From: Desertifilum tharense IPPAS B-1220 | GTDB taxonomy: Bacteria; Cyanobacteriota; Cyanobacteriia; Cyanobacteriales; Desertifilaceae | NCBI RefSeq assembly: GCF_001746915.1 | Contig: NZ_MJGC01000049.1 | Span: forward strand, 22,490 to 86,489 | Reading direction: 5' to 3' | Length of the DNA: 64,000 bases | Shown: one piece after another, positions 18,524-25,799 of the stretch | How positions within the stretch are numbered: position 1 is the first letter of the stretch | Layout: every line of letters starts with the position of its first letter | Translations under genes and position numbers: made by a program | The notes under the pieces: generated by a model | What the model was told of the DNA's origin: nothing | The model's database searches: none | Seen by the model: only the letters and a program-made list of their open reading frames with translations

Positions 18524-19123
18524 ATGACCGGGAAGAAGATTTTAATGTTGGTGGGTGATTTTGTTGAAGATTATGAAGTTATGGTTCCTTTCCAGGCATT
18601 ACAAATGGTGGGCCATACCGTTCATGCCGTTTGTCCCGACAAACAAGCGGGAGACACAGTTCGGACAGCCATCCATGACTTTGAGGGCGACCAAACTTAT
18701 AGTGAAAAGCCAGGTCACAATTTTACTTTAAATGCAACCTTTACCGATGTCGTCGCTCAAGAGTATGATGCTTTAGTTATTCCTGGGGGACGAGCGCCGG
18801 AATACATTCGCCTCAATGCTCGCGTTTTAGAGATAACCCGTCACTTCGCTGAGACAAACAAACCCATTGCGGCGGTGTGTCATGGTTTGCAAGTGCTAGC
18901 GGCGGCTGGAGTTTTAAACGGAAAACGCTGTACGGCTTACCCCGCCTGCGGCCCGGATGTCACCAGCGCCGGGGGACACTATCAGCAAATTGCCGTTGAT
19001 GCCGCAATTGTCGATGGTAACTTAGTGACTGCACCCGCTTGGCCGGCCCATCCCCAGTGGTTAGCAGAGTTTCTAAAAATCTTAGGAACCAAAATCGAGC
19101 ATCCACAAAGGGTTGCGGTTTAA
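18524..19123 (+). CDS. DJ-1/PfpI family protein
   Basis: 199-aa DJ-1/PfpI superfamily protein (glutamine amidotransferase-like fold). The nucleophilic elbow AAVCHGLQ has the reactive cysteine at C119, followed by the conserved His. An acidic residue near the N-terminus (GDFVEDYE) fits the usual Glu partner. Relatives act as proteases, deglycases or glyoxalases; the sequence does not choose among them. AAGGA lies about 10 nt before the ATG. A perfect 12-bp inverted repeat follows at 19130-19173. The FAD-Rieske oxidoreductase gene downstream is on the same strand, 140 bp away. Confidence 0.88.
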   Translation: MTGKKILMLVGDFVEDYEVMVPFQALQMVGHTVHAVCPDKQAGDTVRTAIHDFEGDQTYSEKPGHNFTLNATFTDVVAQEYDALVIPGGRAPEYIRLNARVLEITRHFAETNKPIAAVCHGLQVLAAAGVLNGKRCTAYPACGPDVTSAGGHYQQIAVDAAIVDGNLVTAPAWPAHPQWLAEFLKILGTKIEHPQRVAV

Positions 19124-19129
19124 CTCTTC

Positions 19130-19173
19130 CTGAAGATGGGTGTCAATTTAAGCCAAAAACAACCCATCTTCAG
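19130..19173 (+). terminator. long inverted repeat after the PfpI gene
   Basis: CTGAAGATGGGT (19130-19141) pairs perfectly with ACCCATCTTCAG (19162-19173) across a 20-nt loop, 7 nt after the stop codon. There is no T-run downstream, so it may be a 3' stabiliser or a weak terminator. Confidence 0.45.
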
Positions 19174-19263
19174 CAGAAATGCGCCTCACAGCAGATGTAT
19201 GAAGAGTCCTAAAAACGATACCTTGCGATCGCATAGGCTTGTTGTTAAGGACCTTCAACATTC

Positions 19264-20787
19264 ATGAGTCACACTCAGGTATCAACCTCGTTTTGGCGAG
19301 ATTCTCAACCCGATATCAACTACCCCCAACTTCAACAAGATATTACGGTCGATGTCGCAATTGTCGGAGGTGGAATTACAGGGTTAACAACAGCTTTACT
19401 CCTGCAACGTTCGGGCGTTAAAGTCGCCTTGCTGGAAGCTTCAACCCTAGGCTCTGGAGTGACCGGTTACACCACTGCTCATCTCACAGAAGTCCTCGAT
19501 ACCCGCTACAAAACCCTGCTTTCAGACTTTGAAGAAGATGTCGCTCAACTGGTCGCCGCCTCTCACCGCAGCGCCATTGAACGAATTGCTGACTTAGTGG
19601 TAGAAGAGCAAATCGACTGCGATTTTCAACGCCTGCCTGGATACCTCTACAGCGAGTCAGAAGAAGACTTAAGCACGTTAGAAGCCGAAGTCGAAGCGGC
19701 CCATCAATTAGGCGTTCGCGCCACGCTCACCTCAGAAGTTCCTTTACCCTTTCCCGTAAAAGCTGGGATTATCTTCCCCGAACAAGCTCAATTTCACGCC
19801 ACAAAGTACGTCAATGGATTAGCCAAAGCGTTTGTGCGGTTGGGAGGACAAATTTTTGAAAATACCCGCGTTCTAGATGTGGCTTTTAACTCAGACAATG
19901 CGCGAGTTTATACGCAACTCAATACCGTTAACGCTCGCTATGTTGTCCTCGCCACCCATACCCCCATTCACGACCTCAAGCGCTTATCCGAACTCGCTAT
20001 TTTTGCGACCAAAGTTTCTCCCTACCGTTCTTATGTCCTGGGCGTTCGCTTAAATTCTCCTCTACCCCAAGGTTTATTTTGGGATACGGCTGAACCCTAC
20101 CACTATACGCGCACTTATACGGACGCCTCTGGAGAACTGGCGATTATTGGCGGCGCAGACCATAGAACGGGGGAAATGGCTGATACAGAGGAACCTTATC
20201 AGCGTTTAGAAGCCTATGCGCGATCGCGCTATGATGTGGCTTCCATTGATTATCGCTGGTCGGCCCAACTCTACGAACCCATCGATGGCTTACCATTTAT
20301 CGGTCAAAGTCCGATCAACTCTCAGCTTTATCTCGCCACCGGCTTTTCTGGCAACGGTATGACCTTTGGCACCCTAGCCGCCATGCTCATTGCCGATCAA
20401 ATTCTGGGCCGCAAGAACCCTTGGACGCAACTATACGACGCCAACCGCATCAAACCCCTGGCTTCTGCCCAGCAATTTATTGCCCATAATGTGGATGTTG
20501 CCACCCGCTTTATTGCAGACCGATTTAAAGCCGATGCTCATCAATTATCCCAAGTTGCCTTTGATGAAGGCAAAATTTTAGATATTGAGGGCAAACAAGT
20601 CGCCGCTTATCGCGATCCGGAAGGCAACATTCAGACGCTCTCTGCCGTTTGCACTCACCTTGGTTGCATTGTGGAATGGAACATCGCCGAAAAAAGCTGG
20701 GACTGTCCCTGCCACGGGGGACGCTATTCTACCAGCGGACAAGTGCTGAACGGCCCGCCCATTGAGCCTTTAGAACCGCTGTCCTAG
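19264..20787 (+). CDS. FAD-dependent oxidoreductase with C-terminal Rieske domain
   Basis: 507-aa two-domain enzyme. Residues 30-400 form a DAO-type FAD oxidoreductase: dinucleotide-binding GGGITGLTTALLLQ near residue 38 and GFSGNGMTFG near the C-terminal end of the fold. Residues 420-507 form a Rieske [2Fe-2S] domain with C463-T-H465, the extra cysteines C468 and C483, and C481-x2-H484. This architecture (often called gamma-glutamylputrescine-oxidase-like with Rieske) is found in cyanobacteria, but its substrate is not known to me. No signal peptide is present. It may be co-expressed with the PfpI protein upstream, which would suggest a stress or detoxification role (inference). Confidence 0.88.
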   Translation: MSHTQVSTSFWRDSQPDINYPQLQQDITVDVAIVGGGITGLTTALLLQRSGVKVALLEASTLGSGVTGYTTAHLTEVLDTRYKTLLSDFEEDVAQLVAASHRSAIERIADLVVEEQIDCDFQRLPGYLYSESEEDLSTLEAEVEAAHQLGVRATLTSEVPLPFPVKAGIIFPEQAQFHATKYVNGLAKAFVRLGGQIFENTRVLDVAFNSDNARVYTQLNTVNARYVVLATHTPIHDLKRLSELAIFATKVSPYRSYVLGVRLNSPLPQGLFWDTAEPYHYTRTYTDASGELAIIGGADHRTGEMADTEEPYQRLEAYARSRYDVASIDYRWSAQLYEPIDGLPFIGQSPINSQLYLATGFSGNGMTFGTLAAMLIADQILGRKNPWTQLYDANRIKPLASAQQFIAHNVDVATRFIADRFKADAHQLSQVAFDEGKILDIEGKQVAAYRDPEGNIQTLSAVCTHLGCIVEWNIAEKSWDCPCHGGRYSTSGQVLNGPPIEPLEPLS

Positions 20788-20874
20788 ATCGGATTCATGC
20801 AACAAAAACCTATTTCGTTTATTCTGGGATTAGTGTAGGTTTACGGAACTTTACACAATCACCCCCGGTTCTCT

Positions 20875-21747
20875 ATGAAATGTATTATTACCCGTCGCGC
20901 TCAGTTTTCTGCAAGCCATCGCTATTGGCTGCCGGAACTCAGCGAGGCAGAAAATCAGCAAAAATTCGGCCCAACGAGCCGTTCTCCCGGTCACGGTCAT
21001 AACTACGTCTTGTTCGTCTACATGGAAGGAGAGCTTGATGAGTATGGCATGGTGTTGAATCTGTCAGAAGTCAAGCACGTGATTAAAAGTGAAGTCACTA
21101 GTCAATTAGACTTCTCTTTCCTCAATGAGGCTTGGCCAGAGTTTCAGCAAACTTTACCGACGACAGAACATATCGCTCAAGCCATTTGGAAACGCTTGTC
21201 TCCCCACCTACCGCTTGTCCGCATTCAGTTGTACGAACACCCCGAACTTTGGGCTGATTATCTAGGAGAAGGAATGGAAGCTTATCTCACGATTAGCACT
21301 CATTTTAGTGCAGCGCATCGGCTGGCCCGTCCAGACTTGAGTTTTGAAGAAAACTGCGAAATCTACGGAAAATGCGCCCGCCCTCACGGTCACGGCCACA
21401 ACTATCATTTGGAAGTGACGGTTAAAGGACAAATTGACCCCCGCACTGGGATGATTGCGGATTTAGCGGCGGTACAAAAGGCGATTGACGAGCATGTGGT
21501 TGAACCGTTCGATCATACGTTTTTAAATAAAGATATTCCTTACTTTGCAGAGGTTGTGCCCACGGCTGAAAATATTGCAGTCCATATTCGCGAGTTGCTG
21601 CAACAGCCGATCCGGGAAACAGGGGCGAAACTGCATAAGGTGAAGCTGATTGAAAGTCCAAATAATGCGTGCGAAGTCTATTGTACGGAACCGAACGAAG
21701 CCGCGACCTCTTCGCAGCAGCGCGAGGCTATTTTAGCAAGCGTTTAA
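20875..21747 (+). CDS. tandem 6-pyruvoyl-tetrahydropterin synthase/QueD-like protein
   Basis: 290-aa protein with two copies of the PTPS/QueD fold. The C-terminal copy (about 135-290) is complete: zinc ligands H148, H171 and H173, and catalytic cysteine C167 in the motif CxxxHGH. The N-terminal copy (about 1-125) keeps the zinc ligands H15, H40 and H42, but the cysteine position is R36, so it probably lacks lyase activity and may be structural or have another role. Products in this family feed queuosine (carboxytetrahydropterin) or biopterin synthesis. No queC, queE or other pterin gene is adjacent. A rho-independent terminator follows at 21766-21812. Confidence 0.87.
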   Translation: MKCIITRRAQFSASHRYWLPELSEAENQQKFGPTSRSPGHGHNYVLFVYMEGELDEYGMVLNLSEVKHVIKSEVTSQLDFSFLNEAWPEFQQTLPTTEHIAQAIWKRLSPHLPLVRIQLYEHPELWADYLGEGMEAYLTISTHFSAAHRLARPDLSFEENCEIYGKCARPHGHGHNYHLEVTVKGQIDPRTGMIADLAAVQKAIDEHVVEPFDHTFLNKDIPYFAEVVPTAENIAVHIRELLQQPIRETGAKLHKVKLIESPNNACEVYCTEPNEAATSSQQREAILASV

Positions 21748-21765
21748 GTTTAAGCGATTTTTTGA

Positions 21766-21812
21766 AGTGCGATCGCTCTCCCAATGTTGGCAAAGGGCGA
21801 TCGCACTTTTTT
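21766..21812 (+). terminator. rho-independent terminator after the pterin synthase gene
   Basis: AGTGCGATCGC (21766-21776) pairs perfectly with GCGATCGCACT (21797-21807), followed by six T residues (21807-21812). The stem is built on the HIP1 palindrome. Confidence 0.75.
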
Positions 21813-21892
21813 AGGGTCGCGTGTTGACGTTGTATATACAACCTTTTACCTTAGAGAAGTATGTCAAGGATTCTTCTGGCAGAGGTAGCTGT

Positions 21893-22084
21893 ATGCACTC
21901 ATCCGCTTACCAAAAATCCCAGGACGTTCTGCTTAACCAAAGTTTTTTTGCGCTAGATGAAGCGAAGTTTCAAGAATTTGAGGCATTATTAAATCTGTCT
22001 CCTGCCCGTAACGAAAAATTACACGCCTTACTTGCAACAAAGTCGCCGTGGGATAAGATCGACTCCACCCGCTTGAAAAACTGA
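21893..22084 (+). pseudogene. TacA-like (DUF1778) antitoxin remnant, N-terminus missing
   Basis: 63 codons from an ATG with AGAGG 7 nt upstream. The product (SSAYQKSQDVLLNQ, then FALDEAKFQEFEALL, ending in LLATKSPWDK) matches the C-terminal toxin-binding part of DUF1778/TacA antitoxins. The ribbon-helix-helix DNA-binding domain that should precede it is absent, and the 75 bp upstream does not encode one in any frame that I could recognise. No GNAT toxin follows. It could be a decayed toxin-antitoxin module or, given its good ribosome-binding site, a solitary small protein. The identification is by recalled motif only. Confidence 0.5.
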
Positions 22085-22178
22085 ATTTAAATATCCTACG
22101 CCTGCAATCAAGGAATTTAGACTAATGCCTGTGTAGCTATTGTCTATCTACGCTATTAACCTGGTGCAAATTAGTCTA

Positions 22179-22970
22179 ATGGATGAGTCTAAGCAAAATT
22201 CTCGTTCACCTTTTTCAGTTCCTCAGTTTCTCAAAGAGATAGAAAATATTCTAGTAGCAGAAACTCAAGGAAAAATTACGCCCTGGGTTAGCGGGATTAG
22301 AGTTTCCCATCTTTTTAAGAAAAAACATGGCATCTCACCCGATACAGTTGCTAAATGTTTAGGTTATGAAAATGGCTTTAAGCATTTTCTGCAAATCAAT
22401 CAATCTTTTTCTCTTTATAATACTCTCATTCCTCACAATTTTTATATTGCCTTTTTTTCGGCTGTATTTCCAGGCTGGCAAGTTTCCCAAGACTTTACAA
22501 CTCAGTATAGAATTAAGCGAGCTTGGAAAGTTGATGGGCGATTATACAGAATGCTCAAGCTTGAGAACGCAAAAGAAGTGCAGTTTTCTCCACCTCCCCA
22601 AGTTTCAGAATATGATGTGGACTGGTTATCAACTTTATCTGCTAAAGATGAGCGGAATAGACCGACTCAAGTTTCTCCCAAGAAAGAATATAAACCTGTT
22701 TTAGAATCCAAAATTGAATCGGTGGATGATTTGGTGAAAACAATTACAGAGATTCTTAAGGAATTAACAGGCGATCGCGTTCAGGAATGGGTAGAAATTT
22801 CTGTTTTAAGTAAGAAATTTTATGATTATTATCAACAACCCATTAGAGGAGTTGTTCGTCAAGTTTATAAAGGGGGCAAACTCATCGATATTTTAAAAAG
22901 TTGTATGCATTTAGAGATTCAAGAGTCTAATCAAGTTAGCCAAGTCTGTCTGAAAATGCTGATTGACTGA
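22179..22970 (+). CDS. unidentified protein with two winged-helix-like segments
   Basis: 263-aa soluble protein from the ATG at 22179 (a TTG at 22140 would add 13 residues). I do not recognise it securely. The two ends look alike: an amphipathic lead helix (FLKEIENILVAE and LVKTITEILKEL), a Trp-centred turn (WVSGIRVSHLF and WVEISVLSKKF), and a helix with Gly (VAKCLGYENGFKHFL and VRQVYKGGKLIDIL). This resembles the OST-HTH/LOTUS winged-helix pattern used by RNA-binding proteins, but that is a guess from spacing. The middle (about 150-185) is Ser/Pro/Lys-rich. The gene is clearly more AT-rich than its neighbours, suggesting transfer. Confidence 0.6.
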   Translation: MDESKQNSRSPFSVPQFLKEIENILVAETQGKITPWVSGIRVSHLFKKKHGISPDTVAKCLGYENGFKHFLQINQSFSLYNTLIPHNFYIAFFSAVFPGWQVSQDFTTQYRIKRAWKVDGRLYRMLKLENAKEVQFSPPPQVSEYDVDWLSTLSAKDERNRPTQVSPKKEYKPVLESKIESVDDLVKTITEILKELTGDRVQEWVEISVLSKKFYDYYQQPIRGVVRQVYKGGKLIDILKSCMHLEIQESNQVSQVCLKMLID

Positions 22971-23001
22971 CACTTAATGCTGAAAGTCCTATGCTGGCTG
23001 C

Positions 23002-23030
23002 TGTTGGGTTTCGTACCTCAACCCAACCTA
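23002..23030. repeat. dispersed cyanobacterial palindromic repeat
   Basis: GTTGGGTT (23003-23010) and AACCCAAC (23020-23027) form a perfect 8-bp stem around TCGTACCTC, followed by CTA. I recall closely similar elements scattered between genes in many cyanobacterial genomes. I saw only one copy in this window. Confidence 0.5.
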
Positions 23031-23109
23031 CACGACTTGCGTCTCTGGAGGAGTGAGAGGGCGATCGCACTTTTCGCTATCTTAGAAAAAACTAACCGCG
23101 ATCGCAGCT

Positions 23110-23688
23110 ATGATAGCTTTACCTGATTTCCGGATGAGTGTAGAAGAATATCTCGCCTGGGAAGCCACCCAGGAGGAACGCTATGAGTATTGGGATGGGG
23201 AAGTTGTGGCGATGAGTGGCGCAACGCGCAACCACAACCGGATTTCTGGGAACTTGTTTAAGCTTCTTGATGATGCTCTTGGCGATCGCGGCTGTGAAGT
23301 TTACATTGTAGATGTGAAAGTCCAGGTAGAACCCAACCGTAAGTATTTCTATCCTGACGTTGTGGTCACTTGCGATCCGCGAGAGAATGACCCGCAGTGG
23401 GTACAATATCCCTGTCTAATTGTTGAGGTTTTATCCCCTTCTACGGAAGCCGTCGATCGCGGTCAGAAGTTTGCCAAATACCGTCAGTCTTCCACTCTCC
23501 AAGAATATGTGTTAGTTCAAGCTACGCAACCCGGTGTAGAGGTGTTTCGGCGTAACGAACAGGGAAAATGGGTGCTATCTGAGTATAGCTTGGGCGAAAC
23601 GATGCTTTTAGAATCGGTGGGGGTAGAGATGGCGATCGCAGATATCTATCGCCAAGTCCAATTTGAGGCTGAAGCTAGGGAAGCATGA
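23110..23688 (+). CDS. Uma2-family (DUF820) putative endonuclease
   Basis: 192-aa protein of the Uma2 family (PF05685), a restriction-endonuclease-like fold that is heavily expanded in cyanobacteria. The putative active-site residues are present: Asp in FYPDVVV, Glu in LIVEVLSPST, and a downstream Lys in GQKFAKYR. No methylase or other restriction partner is adjacent. The stop overlaps the start of the DUF4336 gene by 4 bp (ATGA), so the two are probably translationally coupled. It is more distant from the three Uma2 genes at 28-30 kb than those are from one another, and lacks their coiled-coil tail. Biochemical function is unproven for the family. Confidence 0.85.
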   Translation: MIALPDFRMSVEEYLAWEATQEERYEYWDGEVVAMSGATRNHNRISGNLFKLLDDALGDRGCEVYIVDVKVQVEPNRKYFYPDVVVTCDPRENDPQWVQYPCLIVEVLSPSTEAVDRGQKFAKYRQSSTLQEYVLVQATQPGVEVFRRNEQGKWVLSEYSLGETMLLESVGVEMAIADIYRQVQFEAEAREA

Positions 23689-24419
23689 AACTCTACGAAC
23701 CCATTAACACCCTCAAAGCCGTTGCAGAGAATCTTTGGATTGTAGACGGTCCAATTGTACGCATGGCGATGTATGGAACGCGCATCCCTTTTCCCACCCG
23801 GATGACGATTGTACGACTGAATAATGGCGATTTATGGTGTCATTCCCCCATTGAACTTAGCCCAGAACTTCAACCCCAAATTGAAGCACTGGGTACAGTT
23901 AAGCATTTGATTTCCCCTAATAAAATCCACTATGCTCATATTGGGGCCTGGTCTAAGGTTTATCCAGATGCGATCGCATGGGCTTCTCCGGGAGTGCGAG
24001 AACGCGCTAAACAACAAAAGATTGAGGTTGAATTCCAAGCCGACTTACAAGACAAACCCCCGCCGGAATGGGTAACAGAACTCGATCAACTCATCTTTCG
24101 CGGCAGTCGATTTATGGATGAAGTGGTCTTTTTTCATCGCCCTTCTTCTACCTTAATTCTCACCGATTTAATTGAGAATTTTGAACCCCAAAAAGTGCCT
24201 TGGTATTACCGTTGGATGTTGGCTATCGGTGGAAATGTCGATCCAGATGGCAAAACTCCCCGCGACTTACAATTCACCTTTTGGGGAAATCAAGAACAAG
24301 CCCGTCAATGTTTCCAACAGATGTTAGCCTGGAATCCTCAAAAAGTGATTGTAGCTCACGGTCGTTGGTATGAGAACAATGGCACCGCAGAACTTAATCG
24401 CGCTTTTCGCTGGTTATAG
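23685..24419 (+). CDS. DUF4336 protein
   Basis: 244-aa soluble protein of the DUF4336 family, which is distantly related to metallo-beta-lactamases. The N-terminal region resembles the first strands of that fold (ENLWIVDGPIV, MTIVRLNNGDLWCHSPIEL), and HLISPNKIHYAHIGAW stands where the metal-binding motif would be, but the HxHxDH motif is absent. Asp in LTDLIENF and His in VIVAHGRWYE could be remaining ligands. Function is unknown. It overlaps the upstream Uma2 gene by 4 bp and ends 5 bp before the convergent glutathione transferase gene. Confidence 0.8.
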   Translation: MKLYEPINTLKAVAENLWIVDGPIVRMAMYGTRIPFPTRMTIVRLNNGDLWCHSPIELSPELQPQIEALGTVKHLISPNKIHYAHIGAWSKVYPDAIAWASPGVRERAKQQKIEVEFQADLQDKPPPEWVTELDQLIFRGSRFMDEVVFFHRPSSTLILTDLIENFEPQKVPWYYRWMLAIGGNVDPDGKTPRDLQFTFWGNQEQARQCFQQMLAWNPQKVIVAHGRWYENNGTAELNRAFRWL

Positions 24420-24424
24420 CGATA

Positions 24425-25387
24425 TTAAAACCGATCGCGATCGTGCGGTTCGTTAAAATCGATTTCAGGGCCTTTGGGGACAATACGCGTTGGGTTAATG
24501 TGGGTGTGGCTTTTGTAATAGTGGCGCTTGATGTGATCGAGATTGCAAGTTTCAGCCACGCCAGGAAACTGGTAGATATCTTTCAGGTAGTTCCAGAGGT
24601 TGGGATAATCGACAATCCGGCGAATATTGCACTTAAAATGTCCGTGATAAACAGCATCAAAGCGCAATAGGGTGGTAAACATACAGATATCTGCTTCCGT
24701 GAGTTGATTTCCACACAGATAGCGCTGTTTGGCTAACACGCCTTCCCAGCGGTCTAAATTGGCGAATAACTCAGTCACCGCTTCGTTATAGGCTTCCTGG
24801 GTAGAGGCAAAACCCGACCGATAAACGCCATTATTAATCGGTTGGTAAATGGCATCAATCGTTTCTTCTACTTTGTCTTGCAGTCCTTCGGGAAACAGGT
24901 CAACCTCAGATTTGGCGTACTCCCCAAACTGAGTATTGAACATCCGAATCACTTCGCGAGATTCATTATTGACAATAGTCCCTTTCTGTTTATCCCACAG
25001 AATCGGAACCGTGACGCGACCCGTATAGCGATCGCACGCCTTCACATATACTTCCCGGAGATACTGCGCCCCATTAATGTTATCTGGGATACATCCTGGT
25101 CCGTCGGAAAAGTGCCAGCCATCATCCCCCATTTCCGGATCGACGACGGATAGGGAGACAATCTCATCTAAACCCTTCACTTGGCGCACAATCAAGGTTC
25201 GATGCGCCCACGGACACGCTAAACTCACGTACAGGTGATAGCGTCCGGGTTCTGCCTTAAAGCCACTAGAACCATCGGCGGTGACGCGATCGCGAAATTG
25301 GGTTGGCATCCGGTTAAACTTACCAGAATCGTCCCTTTCTTTCCATTCCGTATCCCATTCCCCATCAACTAGCATTCCGAGTGGCAT
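24425..25387 (-). CDS. glutathionyl-hydroquinone reductase (Xi-class glutathione transferase)
   Basis: 320-aa cytoplasmic enzyme of the YqjG/PcpF/ECM4 group that reduces glutathionyl-hydroquinones to hydroquinones using a second glutathione. The catalytic cysteine is C58 in CPWAHR (the CPWA motif of the Xi class); the residue context HLYVSLACPWAH is typical. The C-terminal helical GST domain (residues 150-290) contains LTEADICMFTTLLRFD. Length matches the family. It probably protects quinones or repairs glutathionylated ones. It is transcribed away from agrE from a 412-bp intergenic region and converges with the DUF4336 gene. Confidence 0.9.
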   Translation of the reverse strand: MPLGMLVDGEWDTEWKERDDSGKFNRMPTQFRDRVTADGSSGFKAEPGRYHLYVSLACPWAHRTLIVRQVKGLDEIVSLSVVDPEMGDDGWHFSDGPGCIPDNINGAQYLREVYVKACDRYTGRVTVPILWDKQKGTIVNNESREVIRMFNTQFGEYAKSEVDLFPEGLQDKVEETIDAIYQPINNGVYRSGFASTQEAYNEAVTELFANLDRWEGVLAKQRYLCGNQLTEADICMFTTLLRFDAVYHGHFKCNIRRIVDYPNLWNYLKDIYQFPGVAETCNLDHIKRHYYKSHTHINPTRIVPKGPEIDFNEPHDRDRF

Positions 25388-25799
25388 CGTTAACCTCCAA
25401 GCAACAGTTTTGATCCAACCCTAAACGCCCCTCCATTGACATCCCCTAAAGAGAGGATGTTGTCTAAACCCAAGCTAAAAGGCTTTTTCGCCAACTCTAT
25501 CCCCCAAAAAAGCCGATTTTTAGGCAAAATTAACGACTCATTCACCTTGGCTGAATGACCGCCATTTTTAAGGTCGCAAATGTGAGGAAACCTTGACGCT
25601 TCAAGGGAAGTTTACACTAAAATGATAGGATTAAAAATTGGGCTTAATTTTGTTCGTAACGCAGGGACAAAAAGGAGCATTCGTAACCCAATTATTGCTC
25701 AATTGTACCTGAAGGCCGTCAAGTTCAACGTTCCCCAACCCCTACCACTGCAAGTCGCGTGTTCGTAGGCGTCTACCCCATCTGCAATTAACTTAGAGT
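25388..25799. other. intergenic region between the glutathione transferase gene and agrE
   Basis: This 412-bp divergent region must hold both promoters, but I cannot place them firmly. It contains an inverted repeat TCATTCA-N7-TGAATGA (25538-25558), a TTGACG near 25592 followed at loose spacing by TAAAAT, and the octamer TTCGTAAC twice (25653-25660 and 25680-25687, 27 bp apart). The last pair is a candidate operator for agrE. No GTA-N8-TAC NtcA box is seen. Confidence 0.4.

Noticed and set aside
23110..23688. Uma2 gene as part of a restriction-modification system
   Set aside because: No methyltransferase or specificity gene lies nearby; the neighbour is a DUF4336 gene.
25592..25622. TTGACG...TAAAAT as the agrE promoter
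   Set aside because: Spacing of 19 bp is outside the normal range; kept only as a remark on the intergenic region.
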